A DNA stretch of 64,000 nucleotides, taken from CAVQJU01 sp963754955. GTDB taxonomy: Bacteria; Acidobacteriota; Vicinamibacteria; Vicinamibacterales; CAVVIG01. Under the pieces are notes generated by a model. The model made no database searches, was not told where the DNA came from, and saw only the letters and a list, made by a program, of their open reading frames with translations. Position 1 is the stretch's first letter. The number at the start of each line of letters is the position of its first letter. Of this stretch, positions 35,367-45,644 are shown one piece after another. The stretch is taken from the NCBI GenBank assembly GCA_963754955.1, contig CAVWHY010000001.1, positions 620,001 through 684,000 on the forward strand. The letters are read 5' to 3'. The translations under genes and the position numbers were made by a program.

Positions 35367-36484
35367 CTACTTGCTCGCCGGCTTGGCGAACTTCGCGTTG
35401 TCGATCGGCGTGTTGTCCTCCACCTTGATCACCCGCAGCGTCGCGTCAGGAGCGAGCTCCGTGCGCGCGTTGGCCGGGTTCATGTGGATCAGGAACGGAA
35501 ACTTCACGCCGCTCCCGGTGTCCCGATAGTCGTCGAAGTCCGTCTGGAACGGGCTGTCGCCGATCGGCGTCGGCAGCACCGTCTGCTTCCGCAGCAGCAG
35601 GCCCGTCTGCGTGTCGAAGTACAGCGACTCGGGTTTGTCGCCGGCCGGCACACCCACGACGAGGTATGCGTCGCGGCCGTTCACCTTCTCGATGCCGCGC
35701 ACCGTCAACTGGGCGTACTCCTGCTTCAGGTTCAACGGCTCGTAGAAGTCGGCGGCCCGGGCGGCGCGGCCGACGTCGAGCTTGACCGGTTCGCGCCACG
35801 CGGCCCGCCTGGTTCTGCGTCCAGGCCGTCGTCCCGTCGAACCCTTCCGCGATCGCATACGCCGGCGCGCGGTACGTCGTCACGGCGAGGTTCGGCGCCT
35901 TCTGGAGCCGCTCGACAGACGCGGGCGTCGGCACCACGCCGCCCGGTCCGGTCGGGATGTACTGCGTGCCGGTGATGGTGCGCGTCGTGACCTTGCGCAG
36001 CGCCTGCTCGCCGCCGAGGGCCTGGACGTACTTCGCCAGAATCTGGTCGGCGGTCGGAAGCGCCGGCTTCGGCGTGGTCACGGGCTCGTAGCACGGGGAA
36101 CACCGGCACGGCGGCCGGCGTCGGGTGGCCGTTGTGACACGTGTTGCAGGTGACCACCTGCTTCCCGCCGAACTGGCGCGTGTTGATGTCGTTCATCATG
36201 ACGATCATCGCGCGCGCCACTTCCTTCGCGGGCTTCACGTCCTTTTCCCATTCGCGCTCGATGTGACAGTAGACGCAGTCGAGGCCGACGGCGCCCTTCA
36301 TCAGGTGCATCGACTGGTTCAGCTCGTTGGCCGGCGTCCCGCGCAGCGCCTTGATGTTCTTGTAGACCTCCTCGGCCTTCTTGCTTTCATTCGCCGGCGA
36401 CACCTGGGCCACGGCCGGCGAGGAGGCCGCGAGCGCCGCGAGAGCGAAGACGACGACGGACGCGCAGCTGAACAAGCGATGCAT
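35367..36484 (-). CDS. Dihaem reaction-centre-type cytochrome with C-terminal domain (two frameshifts)
   Basis: Paralogue 2 of 4. It has a signal peptide (MHRLFSCASVVVFALAALAA), KAEEVYKNIKALRGTPANELNQSMH, then haem motifs CVYCH and CNTCH (GGKQVVTCNTCHNGHPTP). The C-terminal LolA-like part runs from ILAKYVQALGGEQALRKVTT to LKQEYAQLTVRGIEKV and FQTDFDDYRDTGSGVKFPF. Indels are near 36085 and 35815. It diverges more from the other three, for example by IEREWEKDVKPAKEVA between the haems. It lies between two amidohydrolase paralogues in the same direction, with a gap of only seven bases to the upstream one, so the three are probably one operon. Confidence 0.82.
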
Positions 36485-36491
36485 ATGGCAC

Positions 36492-38165
36492 CTATTGTGT
36501 GGAATCGTGAACGATGCGGCCGCCCACCATGGTCATCACCGGCTTGATGTCCTTGATTTGATCCGCGGGGATCGTCAGGTAATCCCGATCGAGCACGACG
36601 AGATCGGCGAGCTTGCCCGGCTGAATCGACCCGAGGACGTCTTCCTGGAACACGAGGAACGCGTTCCGGCGCGTGTGCGCGATCAGCGCGTCTTCGCGGC
36701 TGATGGTCTGGCGGATGACCTTCATGCCGCCCGGCATCTTCCCGGTAACGGCGAAATAGAGCGTCGTGAACGGCAGGTACTGGTTGGCGGCCGTCCCGTC
36801 GGTGCCGAACCCCCAGACGATGCCGCTCGATTGAATCGTCGCCAGCGGCGGCATGTCCCAGGCGCCCTCGCCGAAACCCTCGTGCATGATGCCACCGTTG
36901 ATGACGGCCCACGGGTGCACGGCCGCGTACATCCCCAGCTTCTTCATGCGCTCGAGCTGCGCCGCGTTGATCTGGTTGATGTGCGCCAGCTCCCAGCGCA
37001 GGTTCTTGATCGGATATTCCTTGTTGACCGCTTCGATCTGATCGAGGAACGCGTCGATCGTGTCGTGCAGCTCGGCGTGCACGTGCAGCGGCAGTCCCGC
37101 CTTGGCGATTTCCATCGCCAGCCGCCGCCAGATCGCCAGCTGATCGGGCGTTGGATTGGACTTGAGCGCGAACATCGGATCGTGCAGCGGCGTGTACACG
37201 CTCTCGCCGAACAGGACGTTGTCGATGTAGTTGTCGCCCTGGAACAGCTTCATCTGGCCGATCTGCTGAATGGATCGCTCGACCTGGTCGGGCGAGCCCG
37301 CCGCGGCGCCGCCGATGCAGAAGACGCGGAGCGGCAGCCGATCCTGCGCCTTCCACTTCTGGAAGATCTCGAGCACGTCGGCGTTGCACCCCGCCACGCC
37401 GAACGAGGTGAGGCCGGCGCGGTTCATGTCCTTCACGAGCTGAAGGCTGCTCGCCTCGAGTTGGTCGGGCGCCACCTTCGGCAGCCGGGCGGCCACCGGC
37501 CGGGTCGCGGCGATGTCGCCCCTGATGACGCCCGTCGGGTTCCCCGACGCGTCGCGGATGATGGACCCCTTCACGAAATCCTTCGGGTCGGGCGCGTTCG
37601 CTTCGATCCCGAATTCCTTCAGCGCGCGGCTGTTCAGGAACACCTGGTAGTAGGACTCCTGGAGCGCGACGGGGTTGTCCGGGGCAATCTTGTCCAGTTC
37701 GTCGCGCGTGAACGGTTTGGGGTCGTCGGCGAACTGCTGGTGGGCCCAGCCTCCGATGTTGAACACCCAGCCGCCTGGTCCTTCCGACTTGGCGCGCGCG
37801 CGAATCAAGTCGATCGCGTGCCGCCGCGACTCGACGCCGTCGAACCGCAGCTCCCTGGCCCAGGTGGTTGCGCCGCGGAGCAGGTGCATGTGGTTGTCGA
37901 TGAGGCCGGGCGTGACGGTGCGCCCGGCGAGGTCGATGCGCCGCGTGCCGGCGCCCGCGAGCTTGCCGATGTCCGCGTTGCTGCCGACGGCGACGATGCG
38001 GTCGCCGCGGACGGCGACAGCCTGGGCGATCGTGAAGCGCTCGTCGACGGTGACGATCTTCCCGTTCGACAGGATGAGGTCCGGCGGCGTCTGCTGCGCG
38101 CGCGGCGTGGCCGCGGCGAGCACGAACAGCGAACCGGCGAGCGCGAGCAGTCTGCCCTTAGCCAT
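36492..38165 (-). CDS. Exported YtcJ-like amidohydrolase
   Basis: An intact 557-residue paralogue of the preceding amidohydrolase. The signal peptide is MAKGRLLALAGSLFVLAAATPRAQ. Metal-site motifs are GLIDNHMHLLRG near residue 90 and LPLHVHAELHDTID near residue 355, with a conserved lower-barrel HPWAVINGG and GFGTDGTAANQYLPF. The closest functional group is the amidohydrolase-3/YtcJ family, which removes N-acyl or N-formyl groups or opens cyclic amides. It was probably duplicated together with a cytochrome gene. Confidence 0.9.
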   Translation of the reverse strand: MAKGRLLALAGSLFVLAAATPRAQQTPPDLILSNGKIVTVDERFTIAQAVAVRGDRIVAVGSNADIGKLAGAGTRRIDLAGRTVTPGLIDNHMHLLRGATTWARELRFDGVESRRHAIDLIRARAKSEGPGGWVFNIGGWAHQQFADDPKPFTRDELDKIAPDNPVALQESYYQVFLNSRALKEFGIEANAPDPKDFVKGSIIRDASGNPTGVIRGDIAATRPVAARLPKVAPDQLEASSLQLVKDMNRAGLTSFGVAGCNADVLEIFQKWKAQDRLPLRVFCIGGAAAGSPDQVERSIQQIGQMKLFQGDNYIDNVLFGESVYTPLHDPMFALKSNPTPDQLAIWRRLAMEIAKAGLPLHVHAELHDTIDAFLDQIEAVNKEYPIKNLRWELAHINQINAAQLERMKKLGMYAAVHPWAVINGGIMHEGFGEGAWDMPPLATIQSSGIVWGFGTDGTAANQYLPFTTLYFAVTGKMPGGMKVIRQTISREDALIAHTRRNAFLVFQEDVLGSIQPGKLADLVVLDRDYLTIPADQIKDIKPVMTMVGGRIVHDSTQ

Positions 38166-38167
38166 AA

Positions 38168-38200
38168 GCCCCAGTCCCCCGACCCCTAGTCCCCAGCCCC
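38168..38200. repeat. CCCCAGTCCCC short-unit block
   Basis: Degenerate CCCCAGTCCCC/CCCTAGTCCCC units like those at 11040-11127. The stop of the alcohol dehydrogenase (38186-38188) and its last residues HGAGD are encoded inside this block. Confidence 0.55.
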
Positions 38201-39219
38201 ATGATCCAGGATGATTTTCATCCGTGCCCCGCTGTCGGCGCTGCCAGGGCCCAACATGCCAATGGCGTCCTTGAGCTCGCCGAGCGGCATCACGTTGCTG
38301 ACGAGCGGTCCCAGCCTGACCTGCCCGCTCTCCACGAGCGCAATGGCGGCCGGATAATCCTCGCTCTTCGCCACGCGCGCGCTGATGAGCGCGAGCTCCT
38401 TGAAGTACAGGTCGTAGAACGGCAGCGCGCCTTCCTTCGCCGTGATGATGCCGAACAACAGCAGGCGACCGCCGGAGCGCGCCATGTGCACGCACGAGGC
38501 GACCGATGGAAGGAAGCCCGTCGTTTCGATGACGGCATCGGCGCCGCGGCCGTCGGTGAGCTCCCGGACGCGCTCCAGGGCTCCCTCTCCACCGGGAATC
38601 GTGAAGTCAGCCCCAAGCGTCTCCGCGAGCGCCCGCTTGTCGGCGCTGCGGGTGACCCCGATCACGGGATTCGCGCCCCGCGCCTTCGCCAGCTGCACGT
38701 GCAGCTGGCCGGTCACGCCGAGGCCGTAGACGACGACGGCCTCGCCGGGAAAGATGTCGATCTGCCGCTGCGCGTGCAGGCAGGTCGTGAGCACCTGGAT
38801 CAGCGGCGCGTCGCGGCTGTCGATCGAGTCCGGGAGCGGAAACACGTGGCTCGCCGGCGCAGTGACGTAGTCGGCGAAGCCGCCGTTGGTGTCGCGGCCG
38901 ATCAGCATGCCTTTCGGACACAGGTGGGTCTGGCCGATGCGGCAGTGAAAGCAGGCGCCGCAGTACAGCTCCGGGTCCACGATGACGCGGGTGCCGCCCC
39001 GGAGCGGCCCGGCGCCCGGCGTCGACGATTTCGCCGGCCATCTCGTGCCCCATGACGCGCGGGTAGCCGACCGGAATCGCGCCGCTGTAGATCTTGTAGT
39101 CGGTGCCGCAGATGCCGCTGTGCGTCATCTTCACCAGCGACGTCGCGCTCGTCGGGGCGCGGCATCGGCAGTTCGCCGGCCTCGAGCGCCATCGGCGCCC
39201 GCAGGACCATGGCTCTCAT
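38186..39219 (-). CDS. Zinc-dependent alcohol/sorbitol-type dehydrogenase, MDR family (two frameshifts)
   Basis: About 345 residues. Across frames: MRAMVLRAPMALEAGELPMP; THSGICGTDYKIYSGAIP (catalytic zinc cysteine); VMGHEMAGEIVDAG (catalytic histidine); and the structural-zinc cysteines CGACFHCRIGQTHLC. The nucleotide site is VVVYGLGVTGQLHVQLAKARG, a Rossmann GxGxxG with V replacing the third usual small residue. Indels are near 39010 and 39145. It probably oxidises a secondary alcohol with NAD. It shares a direction with the D-hydroxyacid dehydrogenase and the molybdopterin enzyme, supporting a catabolic set. Confidence 0.85.
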
Positions 39220-39237
39220 GGTCGCTTCGCTCCAAGT

Positions 39238-39320
39238 TCAAAGTTCAAAGTGAAAGTTCAAAGTAAGTGAACAAGTTCACTTGAACTCACTTTCTACTTT
39301 GAACTTTGCACTTTGAACTT
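39238..39320. repeat. AAAGT/ACTTT inverted array 3
   Basis: Left arm AAGTTCAAAGTTCAAAGTG; right arm CTTTGAACTTTGCACTTTG then AACTTT. On the minus strand it begins directly after the TGA (39321-39323) of the D-hydroxyacid dehydrogenase and ends 18 bases before the alcohol dehydrogenase start. Confidence 0.8.
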
Positions 39321-40281
39321 TCACTGCAGCACCTCTGGGTTGACCGGGTTCTTCGGCGGCTTCCCGGTCAGCACGGCCACCACTTCTTCGGCGGCCTTGC
39401 GCTGCAGCTCGAGCAGCGACTCCTCGGAGTAGAAGCTGGTGTGCGGCGTGATGATCACGTTGTCGCGGCCGAGCAGCGGCGATCCGACGGGCGGCTCCTG
39501 CGGCATGACGTCGAGCGCCGCGCCGGCCAGCCGTTTCGCGTCGAGCGCCTCGGCCAGCGCCTGCTCGTCGACGATCGGGCCGCGCGCGGTGTTGATCAGG
39601 TACGCGGTCGGCTTCATCTGCCTGAACGCCTCGGCGCCGAACAACCCGCGCGTTTCAGGCATCAGCGGCGTGTGAATCGAGATGTAGTCCGAACGCGCCA
39701 GCAGCTCGGCGAAGTCCACGCGCTCGACGCCTTCGCGCGCGAACACGTCGCGACGGCACGAACGGGTCGTACGCGATCACGGTCAGGCCGAACGCCTTCG
39801 CCTTCGGCGCGACGAGCTGCGGAATCCGGCCGAAACCCGCGAGCCCCAGCACGCTTCCGCGCAGCCGATGGATCGGCACGACGGCCGGCATCTCCCAGCG
39901 CCCGGCATGCACCTGCGCGTTCGACAGCGTGATCTTGCGCGCCGCGGCGAGCAGCAGCGCCATCGCGTGATCCGACACCTCGTCGATGCAGTAGTCCGGC
40001 ACCTTGGTCACGACGATCTTCTTCGCGGTGGCGGCGGCGAGATCGACGTTGTCCACGCCGATGCCGAAGCGCGAGATGATCCGGCAGCGCGTCATCTGCC
40101 CGATCATGTCGGCCGTGATCTTCGCGTAGGTGACCAGGAGCGCATCCGCGCCGGCGGCGATCTTCAGGATCTCGTCGGGCGTCGCCTGCGGCGCGAGCTG
40201 CAGGTCGGCGCCGATGGCCGACAGCACGTCGCGCGCGGTATCGAGGTTCGGGAAAACAGAATCGGCGACGGCAACAAGCAC
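39321..40281 (-). CDS. D-isomer-specific 2-hydroxyacid dehydrogenase (phosphoglycerate-dehydrogenase type; one frameshift)
   Basis: About 320 residues. The start is GTG at 40279-40281 (LVAVADSVFPNLD), weakly supported because no ribosome-binding site is visible. Motifs are ISRFGIGVDNVDLAAATAK, VSDHAMALLLAAARK, the dinucleotide site VLGLAGFGRIPQLV, and, after an indel near 39755, SDYISIHTPLMPETRGLF, the catalytic arginine in NTARGPIVDE, and the histidine in PHTSFYSEE. The GxGxxG is present as GLAGFGRI. It would reduce or oxidise a 2-hydroxyacid with NAD(H). Confidence 0.87.
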
Positions 40282-40286
40282 GGGGG

Positions 40287-40390
40287 GATTATATGAAAGT
40301 TTAAAGTGGAAAAGTTGAAAGTGGAGAAGTAAGGGGAGAAGTACTTGAAGTTACTTTTCTACTCTGAACTTTGCACTTTTCGACTTTCTC
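40287..40390. repeat. AAAGT/ACTTT inverted array 4, overlapping the 3' end of the molybdopterin enzyme
   Basis: Left arm TGAAAGTTTAAAGTGGAAAA; right arm ACTTTGCACTTTTCGACTTT (approximately). The reading frame of the molybdopterin oxidoreductase continues into the right arm and stops at 40351, adding the tail KSAKFRVEK. Confidence 0.8.
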
Positions 40391-43123
40391 GATTTTGGCA
40401 GCAACGGGGCGGCCGCGGGCGCGTCGTCCATCGGAAGCCGGAAGCGCCGGATGCCGTCGTACGAGTGCAGCGCGCCCGCGACGGCACCGGCCGTGGCGAC
40501 GCAGCCGATCTCGCCGACGCCCTTCGCGCCGTAGCCGCCGACCTCGTCCGGCACTTCGACCAGGACGACGTCCACCGGCGGCATGTGCTTCGCGCGCACG
40601 ATGCCCATATCGCGCAGGGTCAGCGAGTCCGGCCGTCCACCGGTGGACGGAAAGTCCTCCGACAGCGCGTACCCGAGCCCCATGTGGACGCCGCCTTCCA
40701 TCTGCTCGGCGCACAGCCTCGGGTTGATCGCGCGGCCGACGTCGTTCGCGACCAGCACGCGCTCGAGCGTGCCCTGGTCGTTCGAGGATCACCACCTGCG
40801 CGGCGTAGCTGAACGTCAGGTGCGTCGTCGGGTTCAGGACGGACTCCGGCGTGCCGGGCCGCGTCGTGAAGTTGTAGACGCACTCGCCGTAGTAATCGCG
40901 GCCCGCCAGTTGGGCCAGGGCGCTCTCCTGCGTCGCGTCCGGCTTCAGCCGGACGATCTCGTTCAAATCGGCGACCAGCTGCTGCGCGGCGCGCTGCGCT
41001 GCCGCGCAGCTCAGCGTCGTCGCACGCGACGCCCACGTCTCGCCGCACTTCTCGCCCAGCTCGTGGTCCCAGCCGAATCGTCATCATGTCGGCCGGGAAG
41101 CCGGTTTCCTCGCACACCGCCTGAATCGTGGCGGTGTAGACGCCCTGCCCCATCTCCGTGTAGCCGTTGAGGATTTCGATGCGCGGACCGGCCGCAACGC
41201 GGAGGCGGATGTACCCGCCTTCAATCGTGCCGTTGCCGAGGCCCGTGCTCTTGATGCCGCAGCCGATCCCCTTGTACTTCGCGCTCTTGTAGACGCCCTT
41301 GACCGACTCGAGCGTCTCGCGGATGCCGCGGACGCTCTCGCGCATGATCTGGCCGGTGCCGAAGGCATCGCCGGGGTTCAGGATGTTACGATCGCGGATA
41401 TCCCAGCCGTCGACGCCGACGCGCTCGGCCAGGATGTCCATCACGCCTTCCATCGCGAACTGGGCCTGGTTGCTGCCGAAGCCGCGCATGGCGCCCGCGT
41501 TCGGGTTGTTCGTGTAGACGGCCTTCGCCTCGACGTCGACGTTCGGAATGCGGTACACGCCCGTCGAATGACACGCGGCGCGGAGCGCGCACTTCGCGCT
41601 CGTCGTGTGGTAGCCGCCGGCGTCCGCGACGATGCGCGACCGCAGCGCGAGCAGACGGCCCTGATCGTCGGCGCCGACCGTGAGCGTGACCGTCATCGCG
41701 TGGCGCTTGACGTGGTGCTGCGTGGACTGCCGGCGCGTGAGGACCGTCTTCACCGGCCGGTTGCAGCAGATAGCGCGGCGATCGCCGTCTGTCCCTGGAT
41801 CGACAGTTCCTCTTTCGCGCCGAACGCGCCGCCGCTCGCGGCGAGCGCGATCTCCACCCGCGAGGGATCGAGGTTCAGGACCCTGGCGATCTGCGCGTGG
41901 TCGTACAACGAACCCTGACTCTGCGCGTGGACCTTGACGCCGTCGGGCTGCGGCACGGCCAGGCACGACTCGGGCTCGAGGAACGCGATGTCGATCGGCT
42001 GCGTGTCGAACGTCGCCTCGATGACGTGGGCAGACGCCGCCAGCGCCGCGTCGACGTCGCCACGCGAGAAGGCGGTCGTCGGCTGGAGCACGTTCGACGC
42101 TCTCGGCGCGAACGTCTCCGCCGAGTGCACCAGCGGGGCGCCGGGCGCCAGAGCGTCGACCGTGGAGGTGATCGGCTCGAGCACCTCGTAGTCGACCTTC
42201 ACCTGCGCCGCCGCGCGGCGCGCGTGAAACGGCGTGTCGGCCACCACCATGGCGAGGAAATCGGCGACGCAGCACGTCAGCTCGCCTTCGGCGACGAAGA
42301 CGGGCTGGTCCGGATCGTTCAGGCCGGTGCCGCGGTTTCCGGGAACGTCGGCCGCCGTCAGCACGCGCACGACGCCCGGCATGGCCGCGGCATCGGCGGT
42401 GTGGATCTTCAGGATCTTCGCGCGCGGATGCTCGGTGAGCACCATCGCGCCGTGCAGCATCCCGGGCACGCGCATGTCGTCGACGAACGGGATCTCGCCG
42501 AGCGCCTGCTCGAGCCCGCGGTGCCGCGGGATCGATCGTCCGACGCCGTTCTGACTGCCGTGGCCGTTGCGCACGAACGCGGGATTGCGCCGCAGGCCGA
42601 GCTCTTCGCCGAAGTACGAATGCCGGCGCGGCTCCGTTCGCGGCAGGACGTCCGCCGTTCCGGCACGCTTCGCCCGCCGTCTGAATCGAATCGAGAATCC
42701 GCCCGTAGCCCGGTGCACCGGCAGAGGTGGCCGTCGAGCGCCTTGGCCACCGCGGCCCGGTCGTCCGTCTTCCCGTGCTGCGATCAGCGACGCCGCGCGC
42801 ACGATGATCCCGGGAATGCAGAAGCCGCACTGGACGCCGCCTTCGAGCAGGAACGCTTCGCTCAGGACGCGCCGCGTGTCGGCCGGGAGGCCCTCGACCG
42901 TGACCACGTCCTTGCCCTGCATCTGCTCGGGTTTGCGGAGACACGACATCGCCGGGTGGCCGTCGACCATGATCAGGCAGCAGCCGCAGGAGCCTTCCGG
43001 CGCGCAGCCGTCCTTGACCGACACCACGCCGCATTCCTCGCGAAGCACCTCGAGAAACTGCATTCCCGGCTCGTACGGGACGTCTACGGCTTTCCCGTTT
43101 AGATTGAACGCGATCCTGGGCAT
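40351..43123 (-). CDS. Fused [2Fe-2S]/molybdopterin oxidoreductase of the xanthine-dehydrogenase family (several frameshifts)
   Basis: About 920 residues, in one polypeptide where many relatives use separate subunits. The N-terminal Fe-S part has the plant-type cluster cysteines C40, C46, C49 and C61 (CAPEGSCGCC) and the helical cluster VQCGFCIPG plus HLCRCTGLRA. The molybdopterin part begins near QALGEIPFVDDMRVPGMLHG and contains YEVLEPITSTVDAL, GGAFGAKEELSIQGQ, GAMRGFGSNQAQFAMEG, NGYTEMGQGVYTATIQ and the C-terminal GGYGAKGVGEIGCVATAG with the conserved active-site glutamate. About five indels break it. No FAD subunit is adjacent. It probably hydroxylates an aromatic or N-heterocyclic compound. 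The C-terminus extends into repeat array 4. Confidence 0.85.
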
Positions 43124-43167
43124 CCGGCTACCCTCGATGGTATCATCCCGCGGTTACGGAGGCCCCA
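43124..43167. promoter_or_regulatory. 44-bp divergent promoter region
   Basis: Only 44 bases separate the molybdopterin enzyme start from the synthase start, which has GGAGG upstream (43156-43160). Both promoters would have to overlap here or one gene must be read from further off. Confidence 0.4.
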
Positions 43168-44411
43168 ATGGATCAGCCCTGGAAAACGGACAAATGGTTC
43201 ACCAGCCCCTGGTGTTACCTGCCTGAGGTCCGGAAAAACGACACGTTTGCCCCCAACATCAAGATTCACGACGTCACGCTGCGCGACGGCGAGCAGCAGA
43301 CTGCCGTGGTGTTCCGCCGCGAGGAAAAGGTCGCCATCGCGAAGCAGCTCGATGCGCTCGGCATCCACCGCATCGAAGCCGGCATGCCGGCCGTCTCGCC
43401 GCAGGACAAGGCGGCCATTGCCGACATCGCCGCGCTGGGCCTCAAGGCCGAAGTGTTCGCGTTCTCGCGCTGCATCCCGGAGGAGATCAAGGTCGTCAAG
43501 GAAGTCGGCTGCAAGGGCGTCGTCGTCGAAATCCCCGCCAGCGACCACATGATCAAGAACGCCTACGGCTGGAGCGTCGACCGCGCCATGAAGGCGTCGA
43601 TCGAGACGACGCTGGCCGCGAAAGAAGCCGGGCCTCTACACCGTGTTCTTCACGATCGACGCCACGCGGACCGAGCTGAACCGGTTCCTCGACATCGTCG
43701 ATCAGGTCGCGACCGAAGGCCACATGGACGCGCTCACGATGGCCGACACGATGGGCGTGTGCACGCCGGAGGCGGTCAGCCACGCGGTGCAGGCAAGTCA
43801 TCGCGCGGCTGAAGAAGCCCGTCGAGATTCACTGCCACCAGGATTTCGGTCTCGGCGTCGCGAACACCGTCGCGGCGCTCGCCGCCGGCGCGTCGGTGGC
43901 CCACACCACGGTCACGGGACTCGGTGAGCGGGCCGGCAACGTGCCGATGGAAGACGTCGTGATGTCGCTGCTCTGCCTGAACGGGATCGATCTCGGCATC
44001 CGCACGGAGAAGTTCTGCGAGGTCTCGAAGTTCGTGATGGACCTGGCGAAGGTCACGCAGCCGCCGAACCGGCCGATCGTCGGCGAGAAGCTCTACGAGG
44101 TGGAATCCGGGATCATCGCGGGCTGGGTACGCATGGCGCGCAAAGAGCACCCGCTCGAGTTCGTGCCGTTCGCGCCGGAACTGGTCGGCCAGAAGCCGGT
44201 GAACATCGTGCTCGGCAAGAACAGCGGGCCGCCCTCGATGGAAGAGTGGTGCGAGAAGCTGGGCATCAAGGCGACCGACGAAGAGCGCATGGCGATGCTG
44301 CAGCAGGTGAAGGCGAAGTCGTTCGAGAAGAAAGATCTCCTGACGGCGGACGAGTTCAAGGACATCGTCAACCGCGTCATGCAGAAGACCTCGTCGCCGG
44401 CGCTCGCCTAG
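43168..44411 (+). CDS. Homocitrate/isopropylmalate-synthase-like (HMGL-like) enzyme (two frameshifts)
   Basis: About 415 residues. The N-terminus IHDVTLRDGEQQTAVVFRREEK has the TLRDGEQ signature of the DRE-TIM metallolyase family. EIHCHQDFGLGVANTVAALAAG carries the HxH metal ligands, and VTGLGERAGNVPMEDVV is the GxGERxGN motif of the 2-isopropylmalate/homocitrate-synthase branch. Indels near 43632 and 43797 split it. The C-terminal regulatory domain of LeuA is not present; the end (KAKSFEKKDLLTADEFKDIVN) resembles the short homologues that condense an acyl-CoA with a ketoacid. Divergent from the molybdopterin enzyme. Confidence 0.85.
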
Positions 44412-44426
44412 CTGAGGAGCATGCCC

Positions 44427-45174
44427 ATGCAGGTCGCACGACGCCTGCTCACCGCGATCGCCGCCGGCGCACTCGCCGCCGGCGCGATCGTTCCGCTCGC
44501 TGCCCAGAAACCCGCGCCCACGCCGCGCACGTCCGGCGGCAAGGTGGATTTCTCCGGTCTCTGGAGCCCCGATCGCACGTTCATCTACGACCTCAACGAC
44601 GCGCTCCCCAAGGGCGAACTGCTGCCGCTTCAGCCGTGGGCCGAAAAACTTGCGCGCGAACGGCTGTCCAAGGACGATCCGGAGGCGCTGTGCCTCCCGA
44701 CCGGCGTGCCCGCGGCAGGCTCCCTATCCGTGGCGAATCGTGCAGACCTCAACCCACATGTTCTTCCTGTTCGAGGGGAACATTCACAGCTATCGCCAGA
44801 TCTTCCTCGACGGCCGGAAGCACCCCGAGGATCCGGATCCGACGTGGTACGGCCATTCGACCGCCCGCTGGGAGGGCGACACGCTCGTCGTGGACTCGGT
44901 GGGGTTCAACGACCGCTTCTGGTTCGACTTCGCCGGACATCCGCACACCGAGAAACTGCACGTCGTCGAACGCTACCGCCGGCCTGATTTCGACCATCTC
45001 GACTACGACGTCACCGTCGACGACCCCGGCGCCTACACGAAACCGTTCACGTTGCACGGCCACTCCGCCCATCAGCCGAAGGACGAGCTGATGGAGTACA
45101 TCTGCAACGAGAACAACAAGGACGTCGCCCACATCGTCGGCAAGGATCCGCGCAACAGATACGCGAAGCCTTAG
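44427..45174 (+). CDS. Exported WEGD-family protein (one frameshift)
   Basis: Paralogue 1 of 7 in this window. I prefer ATG 44427 over 44421, since GAGGAG at 44414-44419 is correctly spaced for it. It has a signal peptide (MQVARRLLTAIAAGALAAGAIVPLAAQ), VDFSGLWSPD, GELLPLQPWAEKLARERLS, then, after an indel near 44720, PWRIVQTSTHMFFLFEGN, SYRQIFLDGRKHPEDPDPTW and ARWEGDTLVVDSVGFNDRFW. It ends with VTVDDPGAYTKPF and EYICNENN. The pattern of a Trp/Gly-rich beta-strand protein with an exposed IDDP-x-YTKPW loop is shared by all paralogues. Function unknown; periplasmic or surface location inferred. Confidence 0.8.
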
Positions 45175-45179
45175 CTGGT

Positions 45180-45322
45180 CCTTCGTCCCGGGTACGTGGT
45201 TCTTGGTCCGTCCAGAGAGTCCACGGTCCCTGGTCCCGCATCGGTGACGCAGCGGAGCACGGGCCGCGGGACAGTCCGGGACCATGGGCGGACTGAGGCC
45301 CAGGAACCAAAGTCCAAGGACT
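45180..45322. repeat. GGTCC/GGACC inverted array
   Basis: Units such as GGTCCGTCCAGAGAGTCC on the left and CGGGACCATGGGCGGAC on the right, between convergent genes, reaching the DUF1330 stop at 45321-45323. Confidence 0.65.
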
Positions 45323-45608
45323 AGATGCCTTCCACGACAACTGTTTCGACGATGCCTCCGGCAATGCGGTGGACCGAGGCTTGCTGGTACTCGGGGGACT
45401 GAAAGCACGCCACACCCTGCTCGAGCGTCGGGAACTCGATCACGACGTACCGCTCGAACGTCTGCGGGCCCGCCATGATCTGATAGCGGCCTCCGCGCGC
45501 AAGGATCCGCCCGCCGTGCTTGCTCACGATGGCGGGCACCTGGTCGGTGTATTTCTTGTAGACGACGGCATCGGTGACGTGCGAACGGGCGATCCAGTAC
45601 GCGGCCAT
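45321..45608 (-). CDS. DUF1330 small cytoplasmic protein
   Basis: 95 residues from the ATG at 45608, which has AGGAG eight bases upstream. The DUF1330 fold (dimeric ferredoxin-like) is evident: MAAYWIARSHVTDAVVYKKY, GGRILARGGRYQIM, YVVIEFPTLEQGVACF and the SPEYQQASVHRIAG segment. Proteins of this family often appear near catabolic genes and have no defined reaction. A longer version starting at 45788 would begin inside a repeat block and is not supported. Confidence 0.88.
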   Translation of the reverse strand: MAAYWIARSHVTDAVVYKKYTDQVPAIVSKHGGRILARGGRYQIMAGPQTFERYVVIEFPTLEQGVACFQSPEYQQASVHRIAGGIVETVVVEGI

Positions 45609-45644
45609 AGGGCGGCTCCTGTTCGGTAGATTGAAATGCAGTCT

